The position numbers and the translations under genes were made by a program. Shown in pieces: positions 51,376-58,791 of a stretch of 64,000 bases of DNA. This DNA is from Bacillaceae bacterium. Its GTDB lineage: Bacteria > Bacillota > Bacilli > JACDOE01. The DNA is taken from positions 210,578 to 274,577 of the forward strand of contig JACDOE010000002.1 in the NCBI GenBank assembly GCA_017656255.1. The letters are read 5' to 3'. Within the stretch, counting starts at the first letter, position 1. Each line of letters opens with the position of its first letter. The notes under the pieces were generated by a model. It did no database searches. It was not told where the DNA came from and saw nothing but the letters and a program-made list of their open reading frames with translations.

Positions 51376-51492
51376 GTGATGGGTGGATGGGTTGCCGATA
51401 TTCTGCGAGCTCTGTTCTGGGCGATGGTGATCGCTCTGATCGTAATTGCAGGCACAGGCATGTATTCACAATTTATTTATACGGATTTTTAA
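51376..51492 (+). CDS. DltX-like membrane microprotein with C-terminal FxYxxF motif
   Basis: A 38-residue product (37 if the ATG at 51379 is used) with one hydrophobic helix (LRALFWAMVIALIVIAGTGMY) and the C-terminus QFIYTDF. AAGGAGG at 51359-51365 precedes the GTG at 51376 and overlaps the MBOAT stop region, so it is the third gene of the operon. DltX, the small partner of DltB and DltD, ends in the same type of motif, whose Tyr is held to carry the acyl group. Too short for ordinary gene calling, so easily missed. Confidence 0.8.
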   Translation: MMGGWVADILRALFWAMVIALIVIAGTGMYSQFIYTDF

Positions 51493-51557
51493 GGGTGGGA
51501 TTGACGGAAAAGTTTTCCTTGAAAAACCAATGATGAACTGGTAATATTTATTTAACA

Positions 51558-51585
51558 CAAGTTAGTTAGTTGAATAACTTACTAC
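51558..51585 (+). promoter_or_regulatory. Imperfect palindrome upstream of tetR-like gene
   Basis: Around 51562-51584 AGTTAGTT and AACTTACT form an imperfect inverted repeat about ATTG/AAT, 15-35 nt before the regulator start. A likely autoregulatory site. Confidence 0.4.
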
Positions 51586-51596
51586 GGGGTGACGAA

Positions 51597-52190
51597 ATGG
51601 CAAAACCCAATATTGTTCAAAAAAATGATTTAATCCAATCGGCCAAGGCGTGTCTGGTTGAAAAAGGGATTGAACGTTTCACCCTTCGGGCGGTTGCGGA
51701 GATGGCAGGCGTCACGCAGGGTACCGTCTATTATCACTTTCGGACGAAAGAACAATTGTTTCTGGAAGTGGTGAAGGACATCTGTGATCGTTCCTGGGAT
51801 GACTTGACCCGGACTGATGATAATTTTATACAGGAAGCTATAGCGTCTGCGAAAAGCCGGTGTTCATATGATTCGTTTTATCACAAATTATTTTTGACGT
51901 TAATAGTGTCCGGGTTTCATCACGAGCAGATCCGGGAACAACTCGGCGAAATATTAATGAAAGAAAACAGGGTGCTGACAGATCATCTGTCCCGATTATG
52001 GCGGGAAGAATCTCCTGTCGAGGGGGTATCCTTTGAAACCTGGGGAATCATGTTGAATGCCATCGTGGACGGATTGGCCATCCAGGCTTTGTTGTCCAAA
52101 GACTTTCCGGTGGAAAAAACTTATGAAGAACTTGAACATTTTTTTAAAGCGATGACGGCACATACCGCAGGAGAGGAGGAAAAAGAATGA
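51597..52190 (+). CDS. TetR-family transcriptional regulator
   Basis: The 197-residue product has an N-terminal TetR HTH (about residues 10-56: FTLRAVAEMAGVTQGTVYYHFRTKEQLFLEV) and a helical ligand domain. ATG at 51597 is preceded by GGGGTGACG; the earlier start at 51570 lies in the presumed operator. Its stop overlaps the next start by ATGA, so it probably controls the downstream membrane protein. Ligand unknown. Confidence 0.9.
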   Translation: MAKPNIVQKNDLIQSAKACLVEKGIERFTLRAVAEMAGVTQGTVYYHFRTKEQLFLEVVKDICDRSWDDLTRTDDNFIQEAIASAKSRCSYDSFYHKLFLTLIVSGFHHEQIREQLGEILMKENRVLTDHLSRLWREESPVEGVSFETWGIMLNAIVDGLAIQALLSKDFPVEKTYEELEHFFKAMTAHTAGEEEKE

Positions 52191-52606
52191 TTAAATACGG
52201 TTATACAGTTGTGTGGGGGGGGGGTGTGTGGTTGTTTGCTATCCTGTTTTTTGTGTTTTTCGGAGAACGCGTTCTGTATCAACCCGGTACATACGCTTTT
52301 TATATCAGCACCGTCCTGCTATTGATCGGGACAGGTGTCTTATTGCTGGCCGTGACTTATTTATATCTGCGCTTTGACCGGTCAGTCAATGCATCACTTA
52401 AATTCGGGGTGATAGGCACCATTGTGGGGTTATTTTTAGATACCTTCTCCCTGTTATTTCATCGGACGATTTTTCCCGATCTTGATGAGTCACGGGTGAT
52501 CGCATTTACCGTGTGGATGTCCTTTGCTTACGCGTTATATCTCCTTATTCCCGCTGTCATAAATGAACGGATGAAAAACAAATATATGTCAGCCCATACA
52601 GAATAG
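52187..52606 (+). CDS. Four-helix membrane protein (DUF5367-like) with 5' G10 tract
   Basis: The 139-residue product has four hydrophobic segments (about 6-26, 36-60, 70-90, 104-122) and a short basic tail; it resembles the DUF5367 proteins often encoded behind TetR regulators, but this assignment is tentative. Codons 9-13 (VWGGGV) are written with ten consecutive G (52215-52224). In this sequence the reading frame is open; slippage by one G would abolish it. Translationally coupled to the TetR gene. Confidence 0.7.
   Translation: MIKYGYTVVWGGGVWLFAILFFVFFGERVLYQPGTYAFYISTVLLLIGTGVLLLAVTYLYLRFDRSVNASLKFGVIGTIVGLFLDTFSLLFHRTIFPDLDESRVIAFTVWMSFAYALYLLIPAVINERMKNKYMSAHTE
52215..52224 (+). repeat. 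G10 homopolymer inside coding sequence
   Basis: A run of ten G near the start of the membrane protein gene is the longest G run I noticed in the window. Such tracts are prone to slipped-strand mispairing and to sequencing or assembly error. Confidence 0.9.
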
Positions 52607-52650
52607 GTATAATTGGAAGAAAAAATTTTAAAAAGATTTCGATAAGAACA

Positions 52651-52679
52651 TTCAAATACGAGACAATCTGTATTATAAT
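52651..52679 (+). promoter_or_regulatory. Promoter of ilvA
   Basis: TTCAAA at 52651-52656, 17-nt spacer, TATAAT at 52674-52679. The remaining 115 nt of leader show no T-box or other riboswitch that I can recognise. Confidence 0.55.
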
Positions 52680-52795
52680 GGCAAGTAATATTATTTTCTA
52701 AGACGGAACGAACCCTCGCAAAAAAAGGGGAAACAAAGCCATTTTACAGACAAAGAAAAAAGCGTGATTCTGGTTCAAGAGGGAGAGGAGAGAAA

Positions 52796-54061
52796 GTGAG
52801 CAAGGTTAAAATGAAAAGTCATGTCGGGATGGAAGACATTGTCTACGCCCACCACGTGCTCAAGGAAGTGATCCATGAAACGCCGCTTCAGTTTGATCCG
52901 ATTCTGTCGGCCAAATACAACTGCAATGTGTACCTGAAGCGCGAGGATCTGCAGGTGGTGCGCTCATTTAAAATCCGGGGAGCCTATCATGAAATCCGCA
53001 GTCTTAAGCCGGAGGAACTGCAAAAAGGTGTGGTCTGTGCCAGTGCCGGCAATCACGCCCAGGGTGTTGCGTATTCCTGCAATGCCCTGAAGATTCACGG
53101 GAAAATCTTTATGCCCAGTACGACACCCCGCCAGAAAGTGACTCAGGTGAAACGGTTCGGCGGGGATAACATCGACGTTATTCTGACCGGTGATACCTTT
53201 GATGATGCGTATTCGGAAGCGATGAAAACTTCGGAAGAAACGGGCATGAAATTTATTCACCCTTTTAATGATCCGAAAATCATTGCGGGTAATGGCACCA
53301 TCGGCATGGAAATCATGGAGAATATGGACGAACCGGTGGATTACATCTTTTTGACAGTGGGAGGCGGCGGCCTGGCTTCCGGCGTCAGCACGTACGTCAA
53401 AACGATCAGCCCGGATACGAAAGTAGTTGGTGTGGAACCGGAAGGGGCGCCTTCCATGAAAGAATCTTTTGCACGCAATCAGGTGACGGAACTGGATCAA
53501 ATCGACAAGTTTGTAGACGGCGCCGCGGTGAAAAAAGTGGGCACGCTGACGTTCGAGATTTGCAAAGATTATCTGGACGATGTAGTACTGGTTCCGGAGG
53601 GCAAGGTCTGTACCACCATCCTCGAACTGTATAATGAAAATGCGATTGTGGCGGAGCCGGCAGGGGCCCTTCCCATTGCTGCCCTGGAATTTAAAAAGGA
53701 AGAGATCGCCGGCAAGAATGTAGTTTGCGTGGTGAGCGGCGGTAATAACGATATCGATCGGATGCAGGAGATTAAAGAACGGTCCCTCATCTATGAAGGG
53801 CTGAAACATTATTTTATGATCAATTTCCCGCAGCGGGCAGGTGCTCTGCGCGAGTTTCTGGATGATGTGCTGGGGCCGAACGATGATATCACCCGGTTTG
53901 AATATACCAAGAAACACAACAAAGATAACGGGCCGGCACTGGTCGGCATCGAGTTGAAGGCGAAGGAAGACTACGAGCCGTTGATTCAGCGTCTGGAGAA
54001 AAAGGGGATCCAGTACATGGAAATCAATAAGGATCCGCTGTTATTCAATATGTTGATTTAA
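52796..54061 (+). CDS. ilvA: Threonine ammonia-lyase (biosynthetic threonine dehydratase)
   Basis: PLP enzyme converting threonine to 2-oxobutanoate, first step to isoleucine. The 421-residue product has the PLP lysine in VRSFKIRGAY (Lys59), the SAGNHAQGVA phosphate loop segment, a GGGGLASGV loop, and a C-terminal ACT-like regulatory domain (about 330-421), as in Bacillus IlvA. GTG start at 52796 behind GAGAGGAG. It stands alone, without other ilv genes. A repeat hairpin starts 4 nt after the stop. Confidence 0.95.
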   Translation: MSKVKMKSHVGMEDIVYAHHVLKEVIHETPLQFDPILSAKYNCNVYLKREDLQVVRSFKIRGAYHEIRSLKPEELQKGVVCASAGNHAQGVAYSCNALKIHGKIFMPSTTPRQKVTQVKRFGGDNIDVILTGDTFDDAYSEAMKTSEETGMKFIHPFNDPKIIAGNGTIGMEIMENMDEPVDYIFLTVGGGGLASGVSTYVKTISPDTKVVGVEPEGAPSMKESFARNQVTELDQIDKFVDGAAVKKVGTLTFEICKDYLDDVVLVPEGKVCTTILELYNENAIVAEPAGALPIAALEFKKEEIAGKNVVCVVSGGNNDIDRMQEIKERSLIYEGLKHYFMINFPQRAGALREFLDDVLGPNDDITRFEYTKKHNKDNGPALVGIELKAKEDYEPLIQRLEKKGIQYMEINKDPLLFNMLI

Positions 54062-54064
54062 TCC

Positions 54065-54098
54065 TGTTACATCCATACTCACCGGTATGGGTGTAACA
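54065..54098 (+). repeat. 34-nt hairpin repeat, copy 2
   Basis: TGTTACATCCATAC / loop TCACCG / GTATGGGTGTAACA, 14-bp stem with one T-G pair. Relative to the copy at 5071-5104 the base pair A-T has changed to C-G and the wobble is inverted, while stem and loop pattern are kept. Confidence 0.75.
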
Positions 54099-54128
54099 GA
54101 CACAAGAGAGAATTGGAAGTTTTTATCC

Positions 54129-54166
54129 CCGGGGGACGCCCTTGTTGCGGCACCCCGGTTTCTTTG
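54129..54166 (+). terminator. Possible terminator between ilvA and gatC
   Basis: CCGGGG (54129-54134) pairs with CCCCGG (54153-54158), with an inner GCC/GGC pairing, followed by TTTCTTTGTT. Confidence 0.55.
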
Positions 54167-54234
54167 TTATCATCTAAATAATGTGGGTTTATCCAATATC
54201 AAATTTTTAAATAGAGACGTGCGGAGGTGTACCA

Positions 54235-54522
54235 ATGGCGATTTCAAGGAAGGAAGTGGAACACGTGGCTGAGCTGGCCCGCCTCAATCTGACCGAGGAA
54301 GAGGCGGAACTCTACACCAAACAGCTGGACGCGATTCTGGAATTTGCCCAGAAGCTGAACGAGCTGGACACGGAAAATGTGAAACCGACCAGCCATGCCT
54401 TTGATGTGAAGAATGTCCTGCGTGAAGATGAAGTGAGAAAATCAGTGGAACGGGAGGAAGCCCTGCGCAATGCACCGGATACAGAAGACGGGCAGTTCAA
54501 GGTTCCTCCGGTTATGGAATAG
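54235..54522 (+). CDS. gatC: Asp/Glu-tRNA amidotransferase subunit C
   Basis: Small subunit that stabilises GatA-GatB in the GatCAB complex. The 95-residue product starts [23 protein letters not shown] and has the standard [15 protein letters not shown] segment. ATG follows CGGAGGTG. First gene of gatCAB. Confidence 0.96.
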   Translation: MAISRKEVEHVAELARLNLTEEEAELYTKQLDAILEFAQKLNELDTENVKPTSHAFDVKNVLREDEVRKSVEREEALRNAPDTEDGQFKVPPVME

Positions 54523-54539
54523 AAGGGAGGTCATCAAGA

Positions 54540-56000
54540 ATGTCACTGTTTGACAGGTCACTGAAGGATTTACATAATGCCCTGAAAAATAAAGAACTGA
54601 CGGTTACCGAACTGGTGGAGGCGTCTTTTAAGCGCATCGACGAAGTGGACGACAAAGTAAAAGCCTTTTTAACCCTGGACGAGGAGAATGCCCGGGCAAA
54701 GGCCGGACAGTTGGATGAATCCCTCGGCCGTGATGAGGAACACGGGATTCTGTTCGGACTCCCCGCCGGGATCAAGGACAATATTGTGACGGAAAACGTG
54801 AAAACCACCTGTGCGAGCAAACTGCTGTCCAATTATTCCCCCATCTATAATGCGACAGTGATGGACAGGCTTGCCGCCGCCGAAGCGATTATGGTCGGGA
54901 AAACCAACATGGACGAATTCGCCATGGGGGGTTCGACGGAAAACTCCGGTTTTCACCCCACGCATAACCCGTGGAATCTGGACTATGTACCGGGTGGATC
55001 CAGCGGGGGTTCCGCAGCAGCCGTGGCGGCGCAGGAAGTTTATTTTGCCCTGGGCTCCGACACCGGGGGATCGATTCGCCAGCCGGCTGCCTACTGCGGG
55101 GTGGTCGGAATGAAACCGACCTACGGCCTGGTATCCCGTTTCGGGCTGGTCGCCTTTGCCTCTTCACTTGATCAGATCGGCCCCATCACCAAGAACGTGG
55201 AAGATGCGGCCTATGTGATGCAGGTGATTGCCGGCCATGATGAATATGATTCCACCTCTGCCGATGTTTCCGTGCCGGACTTTCTGTCCAATCTGACCGG
55301 TGATGTGAAGGGACTGAAGATTGCCGTTCCGAAGGAATATCTGGGCGAAGGGGTGGACGCGGACGTTAAGGACCGCGTGATGGAAGCCCTGAAAGTGCTG
55401 GAGGATCTGGGAGCCGAATGGGAAGAGGTCTCCATGCCCCATACGGAATATGCCGTTCCGACTTATTACCTGATTGCCCCTTCGGAAGCGTCGTCCAACC
55501 TGGCTCGCTATGACGGGGTTCGCTACGGCGTAAGAGCGGATCAGGCGGAGAATCTGATTGAGATGTATAAGGAAACACGTAGCCAGGGCTTTGGCCCCGA
55601 GGTGAAGCGTCGTATCATGCTCGGAACTTACGCCCTCAGTTCCGGTTATTATGATGCCTACTACAAAAAGGCGCAGCAGGTTCGGACCCTGATCAAGCAG
55701 GATTTCGACCGCCTGTTTGAAAAATATGATGTGGTTGTGGGACCGACGGCGCCGACAACGGCATTTAAGCTGGGGACGCAGATCGATGATCCGCTGACCA
55801 TGTACTTAAACGATATTCTCACGATTCCGGTAAACCTGGCCGGACTGCCGGCGATCAGTGTCCCGTGTGGTTTTGCAAGTAACAACATGCCGGTGGGACT
55901 GCAGATTATCGGAAAAGCCTTTGATGATGCGAACGTCCTTCGTGTGGCACACGCCTACGAACAACATACACCGTACCATAAAGAAAGGCCCCAGTTATAA
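54540..56000 (+). CDS. gatA: Asp/Glu-tRNA amidotransferase subunit A
   Basis: Glutaminase subunit that releases ammonia for conversion of Glu-tRNA(Gln) and Asp-tRNA(Asn). The 486-residue amidase-signature protein has the catalytic triad Lys79 (GIKDN), Ser154 (PGGSSGGS) and Ser178 (TGGSIRQPA), the same numbering as in the Staphylococcus enzyme. ATG follows AAGGGAGG. Confidence 0.97.
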   Translation: MSLFDRSLKDLHNALKNKELTVTELVEASFKRIDEVDDKVKAFLTLDEENARAKAGQLDESLGRDEEHGILFGLPAGIKDNIVTENVKTTCASKLLSNYSPIYNATVMDRLAAAEAIMVGKTNMDEFAMGGSTENSGFHPTHNPWNLDYVPGGSSGGSAAAVAAQEVYFALGSDTGGSIRQPAAYCGVVGMKPTYGLVSRFGLVAFASSLDQIGPITKNVEDAAYVMQVIAGHDEYDSTSADVSVPDFLSNLTGDVKGLKIAVPKEYLGEGVDADVKDRVMEALKVLEDLGAEWEEVSMPHTEYAVPTYYLIAPSEASSNLARYDGVRYGVRADQAENLIEMYKETRSQGFGPEVKRRIMLGTYALSSGYYDAYYKKAQQVRTLIKQDFDRLFEKYDVVVGPTAPTTAFKLGTQIDDPLTMYLNDILTIPVNLAGLPAISVPCGFASNNMPVGLQIIGKAFDDANVLRVAHAYEQHTPYHKERPQL

Positions 56001-56018
56001 GGAAGGAGGGAACATGCG

Positions 56019-57452
56019 ATGAGTCAAGAATTTGAAACTGTGATCGGCCTTGAAGTTCATGCGGAACTGTCTACGAAATCGAAGATTTTCTGCGGCTGCT
56101 CGACGGAATTCGGTGCGCCCCCCAACACCCATACCTGTCCCATCTGTTTGGGGCATCCCGGCGTACTGCCCGTTTTGAATAAACAAGCGGTGGAATTTGC
56201 GATGAAAGCGGCGCTGGCATTGAATTGCGAGATTGCCGAGGAAAGCAAGTTTGACCGGAAGAACTATTTTTATCCCGACCTGCCGAAGGCTTATCAGATT
56301 TCGCAGTACGACCAGCCCATCGGTGAAAACGGCTGGATCGAAATTGAAGTGGACGGCAAAACAAAACGGATCGGGATTACCCGCCTGCATCTGGAGGAGG
56401 ATGCCGGTAAATCGATTCACGCCGAGGGCGGATACGGCACCCTGGTTGATTTTAACCGGGTAGGAACGCCGCTCGTCGAGATCGTATCCGAACCGGATAT
56501 CCGCTCCCCGGAAGAAGCACGGGCCTATCTGGAGAAGCTGAAAGCGATTCTGCAATACTGCCAGGTTTCCGACGTCAAGATGGAGGAAGGGTCGCTCCGC
56601 TGTGACGCCAATATCAGTATCCGTCCCGTGGGACAGAAGGAATTCGGAACGAAGACCGAGCTGAAAAACATGAACTCGTTCCGTAATGTGCAGCGTGGTC
56701 TGGAGTATGAAGAGAGTCGCCAGAGGGACGTGCTGCTGAGCGGCGGTCAGGTGGTACAGGAAACCCGCCGCTGGGATGAAGCGGCCAGTAAGACCGTGGT
56801 TATGCGCGGAAAAGAGGAGGCCCATGATTACCGTTACTTCCCGGATCCGGATCTGGTACGCCTGGAGATCAGCCGGGACTGGGTGGAAAAAGTACGGGCC
56901 ACCATTCCGGAACTGCCCGATGAACGCAAGAAACGCTATACGGAAGAATACGGTCTGTCCAGCTATGATGCCGGCGTGATTACAAGTTCCCTGGAAACAG
57001 CCGAATTTTTCGACAAGGCGGTGGCAACCGGTGCCGATGCCAAGGCCGTGGCCAACTGGATCATGGGGGATCTGCTGGGATATCTGAATGCCAACGACTT
57101 GGAGCTGAAGGATGTCAAGTTAACGCCGGAATCCCTCGGTGAGCTGGTCAAGCTGATCAAAAAGGGCACGATCAGCAGCAAGATCGCGAAAAAGGTATTC
57201 AGCGAGATGCTGGAGACCGGCAAGGACCCCAACAAGATCGTGGAAGAAAAGGGTCTGGTTCAGATCAGTGACGAAGGCGAATTGACCAAAATTGTCGAAG
57301 AAGTGATCGCGGCCAACCCGCAATCTGTGGAAGATTTCAAAGGTGGAAAAGACCGGGCGCTTGGCTTCCTGGTCGGTCAGGTGATGAAGGCGACGAAAGG
57401 GAAAGCCAATCCGCAGATGGTCAATGAATTGTTGCGAAAATCGATTAAATAA
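56019..57452 (+). CDS. gatB: Asp/Glu-tRNA amidotransferase subunit B
   Basis: Kinase/transamidase subunit that activates the misacylated tRNA. The 477-residue product has [12 protein letters not shown] at its start, zinc-binding cysteines ([12 protein letters not shown]), [14 protein letters not shown] [10 protein letters not shown] and a C-terminal YqeY-like tail domain ending in [10 protein letters not shown]. Its presence suggests that the organism makes Gln-tRNA (and perhaps Asn-tRNA) by the indirect route. Confidence 0.97.
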   Translation: MSQEFETVIGLEVHAELSTKSKIFCGCSTEFGAPPNTHTCPICLGHPGVLPVLNKQAVEFAMKAALALNCEIAEESKFDRKNYFYPDLPKAYQISQYDQPIGENGWIEIEVDGKTKRIGITRLHLEEDAGKSIHAEGGYGTLVDFNRVGTPLVEIVSEPDIRSPEEARAYLEKLKAILQYCQVSDVKMEEGSLRCDANISIRPVGQKEFGTKTELKNMNSFRNVQRGLEYEESRQRDVLLSGGQVVQETRRWDEAASKTVVMRGKEEAHDYRYFPDPDLVRLEISRDWVEKVRATIPELPDERKKRYTEEYGLSSYDAGVITSSLETAEFFDKAVATGADAKAVANWIMGDLLGYLNANDLELKDVKLTPESLGELVKLIKKGTISSKIAKKVFSEMLETGKDPNKIVEEKGLVQISDEGELTKIVEEVIAANPQSVEDFKGGKDRALGFLVGQVMKATKGKANPQMVNELLRKSIK

Positions 57453-57468
57453 ATTTCGACATGACCAT

Positions 57469-57514
57469 AAAAAGTCCCGTCAGGCATGTAACGCAGCCTT
57501 AACGGGACTTTTCT
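57469..57514 (+). terminator. Terminator after gatB
   Basis: AAAAGTCCCGT (to 57480) pairs with ACGGGACTTTT (57502-57512), with an additional AGGC/GCCT pairing inside. Confidence 0.85.
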
Positions 57515-57628
57515 TATACGTCATATAATAACAAAACTTGACAATTTACGCCATAAGGTGATAAAATGTTCGCAAATTGAGAAAGTCTATCATCTCTATA
57601 CCATCCAAAATGGGAGGAGTCAGGTGAG

Positions 57629-57826
57629 ATGTCTCAAACGACGCTAACAAGGGCCGAAAAGTTATTGCTATACGGTCAAATGGAACTGAAGGAGAATTTT
57701 TTCGGCCATTATCCGAAAAAACAGGTGGACAACTTTGTCCGCGAATTGATTCAGGAGATTAACAAGCTGGAAGAAGAAAACCGGCGGTTAAATCGAGAGC
57801 TGGGGAAAGCGCCGGGTCGGAATTAG
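57629..57826 (+). CDS. Short DivIVA-like coiled-coil protein (65 aa)
   Basis: The 65-residue product contains FFGHYPKKQVDNFVRELIQEINKLEEENRRL, which resembles the membrane-binding start plus first coiled-coil turns of DivIVA/GpsB proteins (F-G-Y-x-x-x-x-V-D-x-F pattern) but ends after one short coiled coil. ATG follows GGGAGGAG. It is monocistronic, between two terminators. Family assignment is tentative; it might act as a curvature- or division-site adaptor. Confidence 0.65.
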   Translation: MSQTTLTRAEKLLLYGQMELKENFFGHYPKKQVDNFVRELIQEINKLEEENRRLNRELGKAPGRN

Positions 57827-57876
57827 GACATAAATGGGGGAGCTTGTTACTATACATAATCACTGCGGCTGTCACG

Positions 57877-57913
57877 CTTCAACAACCCGAGGAGGGGAGT
57901 TGAAGTTTTTTTT
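57877..57913 (+). terminator. Terminator after the DivIVA-like gene
   Basis: CTTCAAC (57877-57883) pairs with GTTGAAG (57899-57905), with an inner CCC/GGG pairing, followed by eight T. Confidence 0.8.
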
Positions 57914-58026
57914 GTTATTTATAAAATGCTATTTTAATCCCTTTATTTCCAATATAATAGAGTAAAGGTAAAAAAGAGTAAACAAACAGGGGAGAAAACC
58001 CGGAAATACATAGAGGTGTTATCTTT

Positions 58027-58791
58027 ATGAAAAACAGTCAAGTACTGTTGTCAGTACAGCATTTAAGCAAAACGTATCAGGGAGGGGAACACGAAGTCCA
58101 CGCCTTGAACGACGTTTCCTTTGACCTGCACCAGGGAGAGTTACTTGCTGTTATGGGGACAAGCGGCTCAGGGAAAAGTACATTGCTTAATATCATTGGT
58201 GCCCTGGACAAACCGGATGCAGGAATCATAAAGCTTAAGGGTAAAACGCCGGAAAATATGTTTACAGAGCCCAACGCCACCCAATACCGGCGGGACCACA
58301 TCGGATTTATTTTTCAGCAATTTCATCTATTAAAAGATTTGAGTGTGGAAGAAAACGTGGCGTTGCCTCTTATCTTAAAAGGAGAAGACCTTGATGAAAT
58401 GGAAGAAAAGGTAACGGAGATGCTGGAGTTCGTCGGGTTGACACCGTGGAAAACACACAGGCCGGTTCAATTGTCGGGAGGACAGCAGCAGCGGGTAGCC
58501 ATAGCCAGGGCGCTTATTTCTTCACCTCCCATTATCCTGGCGGATGAACTGACAGGAAATCTGGATTTCAATACGTCGACGGACATTCTGCATTTACTGA
58601 TGGACATGAAGGCAAAGTTACATCAAAGTATCATCATGGTCACGCATGATCCATACGTCGCTACTTTTGCCGACCGGGTCCTTTTCTTCCACGATGGACG
58701 CATTGTTGATGAATATTTTTGCACGCGCGATGAAACCGATATGGACGTCATACTTAATAAATTTCAGGGCATGTTGGAGACTTCATCATGA
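58027..58791 (+). CDS. ABC transporter ATP-binding protein (MacB/LolD type)
   Basis: The 254-residue ATPase has Walker [10 protein letters not shown] (about residues 44-52), Q-loop IFQQFH, signature [15 protein letters not shown], Walker B IILADE and H-loop VTHD. The family normally reads ADEPTGNLD after Walker B; here the Pro is replaced by Leu (ADELTGNLD). The C-terminal extension after the H-loop is typical of MacB-like ATPases. It overlaps the permease start by ATGA. Probably drives a mechanotransmission-type exporter or lipoprotein/peptide extraction system. Confidence 0.9.
   Translation: MKNSQVLLSVQHLSKTYQGGEHEVHALNDVSFDLHQGELLAVMGTSGSGKSTLLNIIGALDKPDAGIIKLKGKTPENMFTEPNATQYRRDHIGFIFQQFHLLKDLSVEENVALPLILKGEDLDEMEEKVTEMLEFVGLTPWKTHRPVQLSGGQQQRVAIARALISSPPIILADELTGNLDFNTSTDILHLLMDMKAKLHQSIIMVTHDPYVATFADRVLFFHDGRIVDEYFCTRDETDMDVILNKFQGMLETSS

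Noticed and set aside
52680..52795. T-box or c-di-GMP riboswitch upstream of ilvA
   Set aside because: A GGGGAAACAAAGCC stretch is faintly reminiscent of c-di-GMP-I RNA, but the other conserved parts and any T-box AGGGTGGNACCGCG motif are absent.
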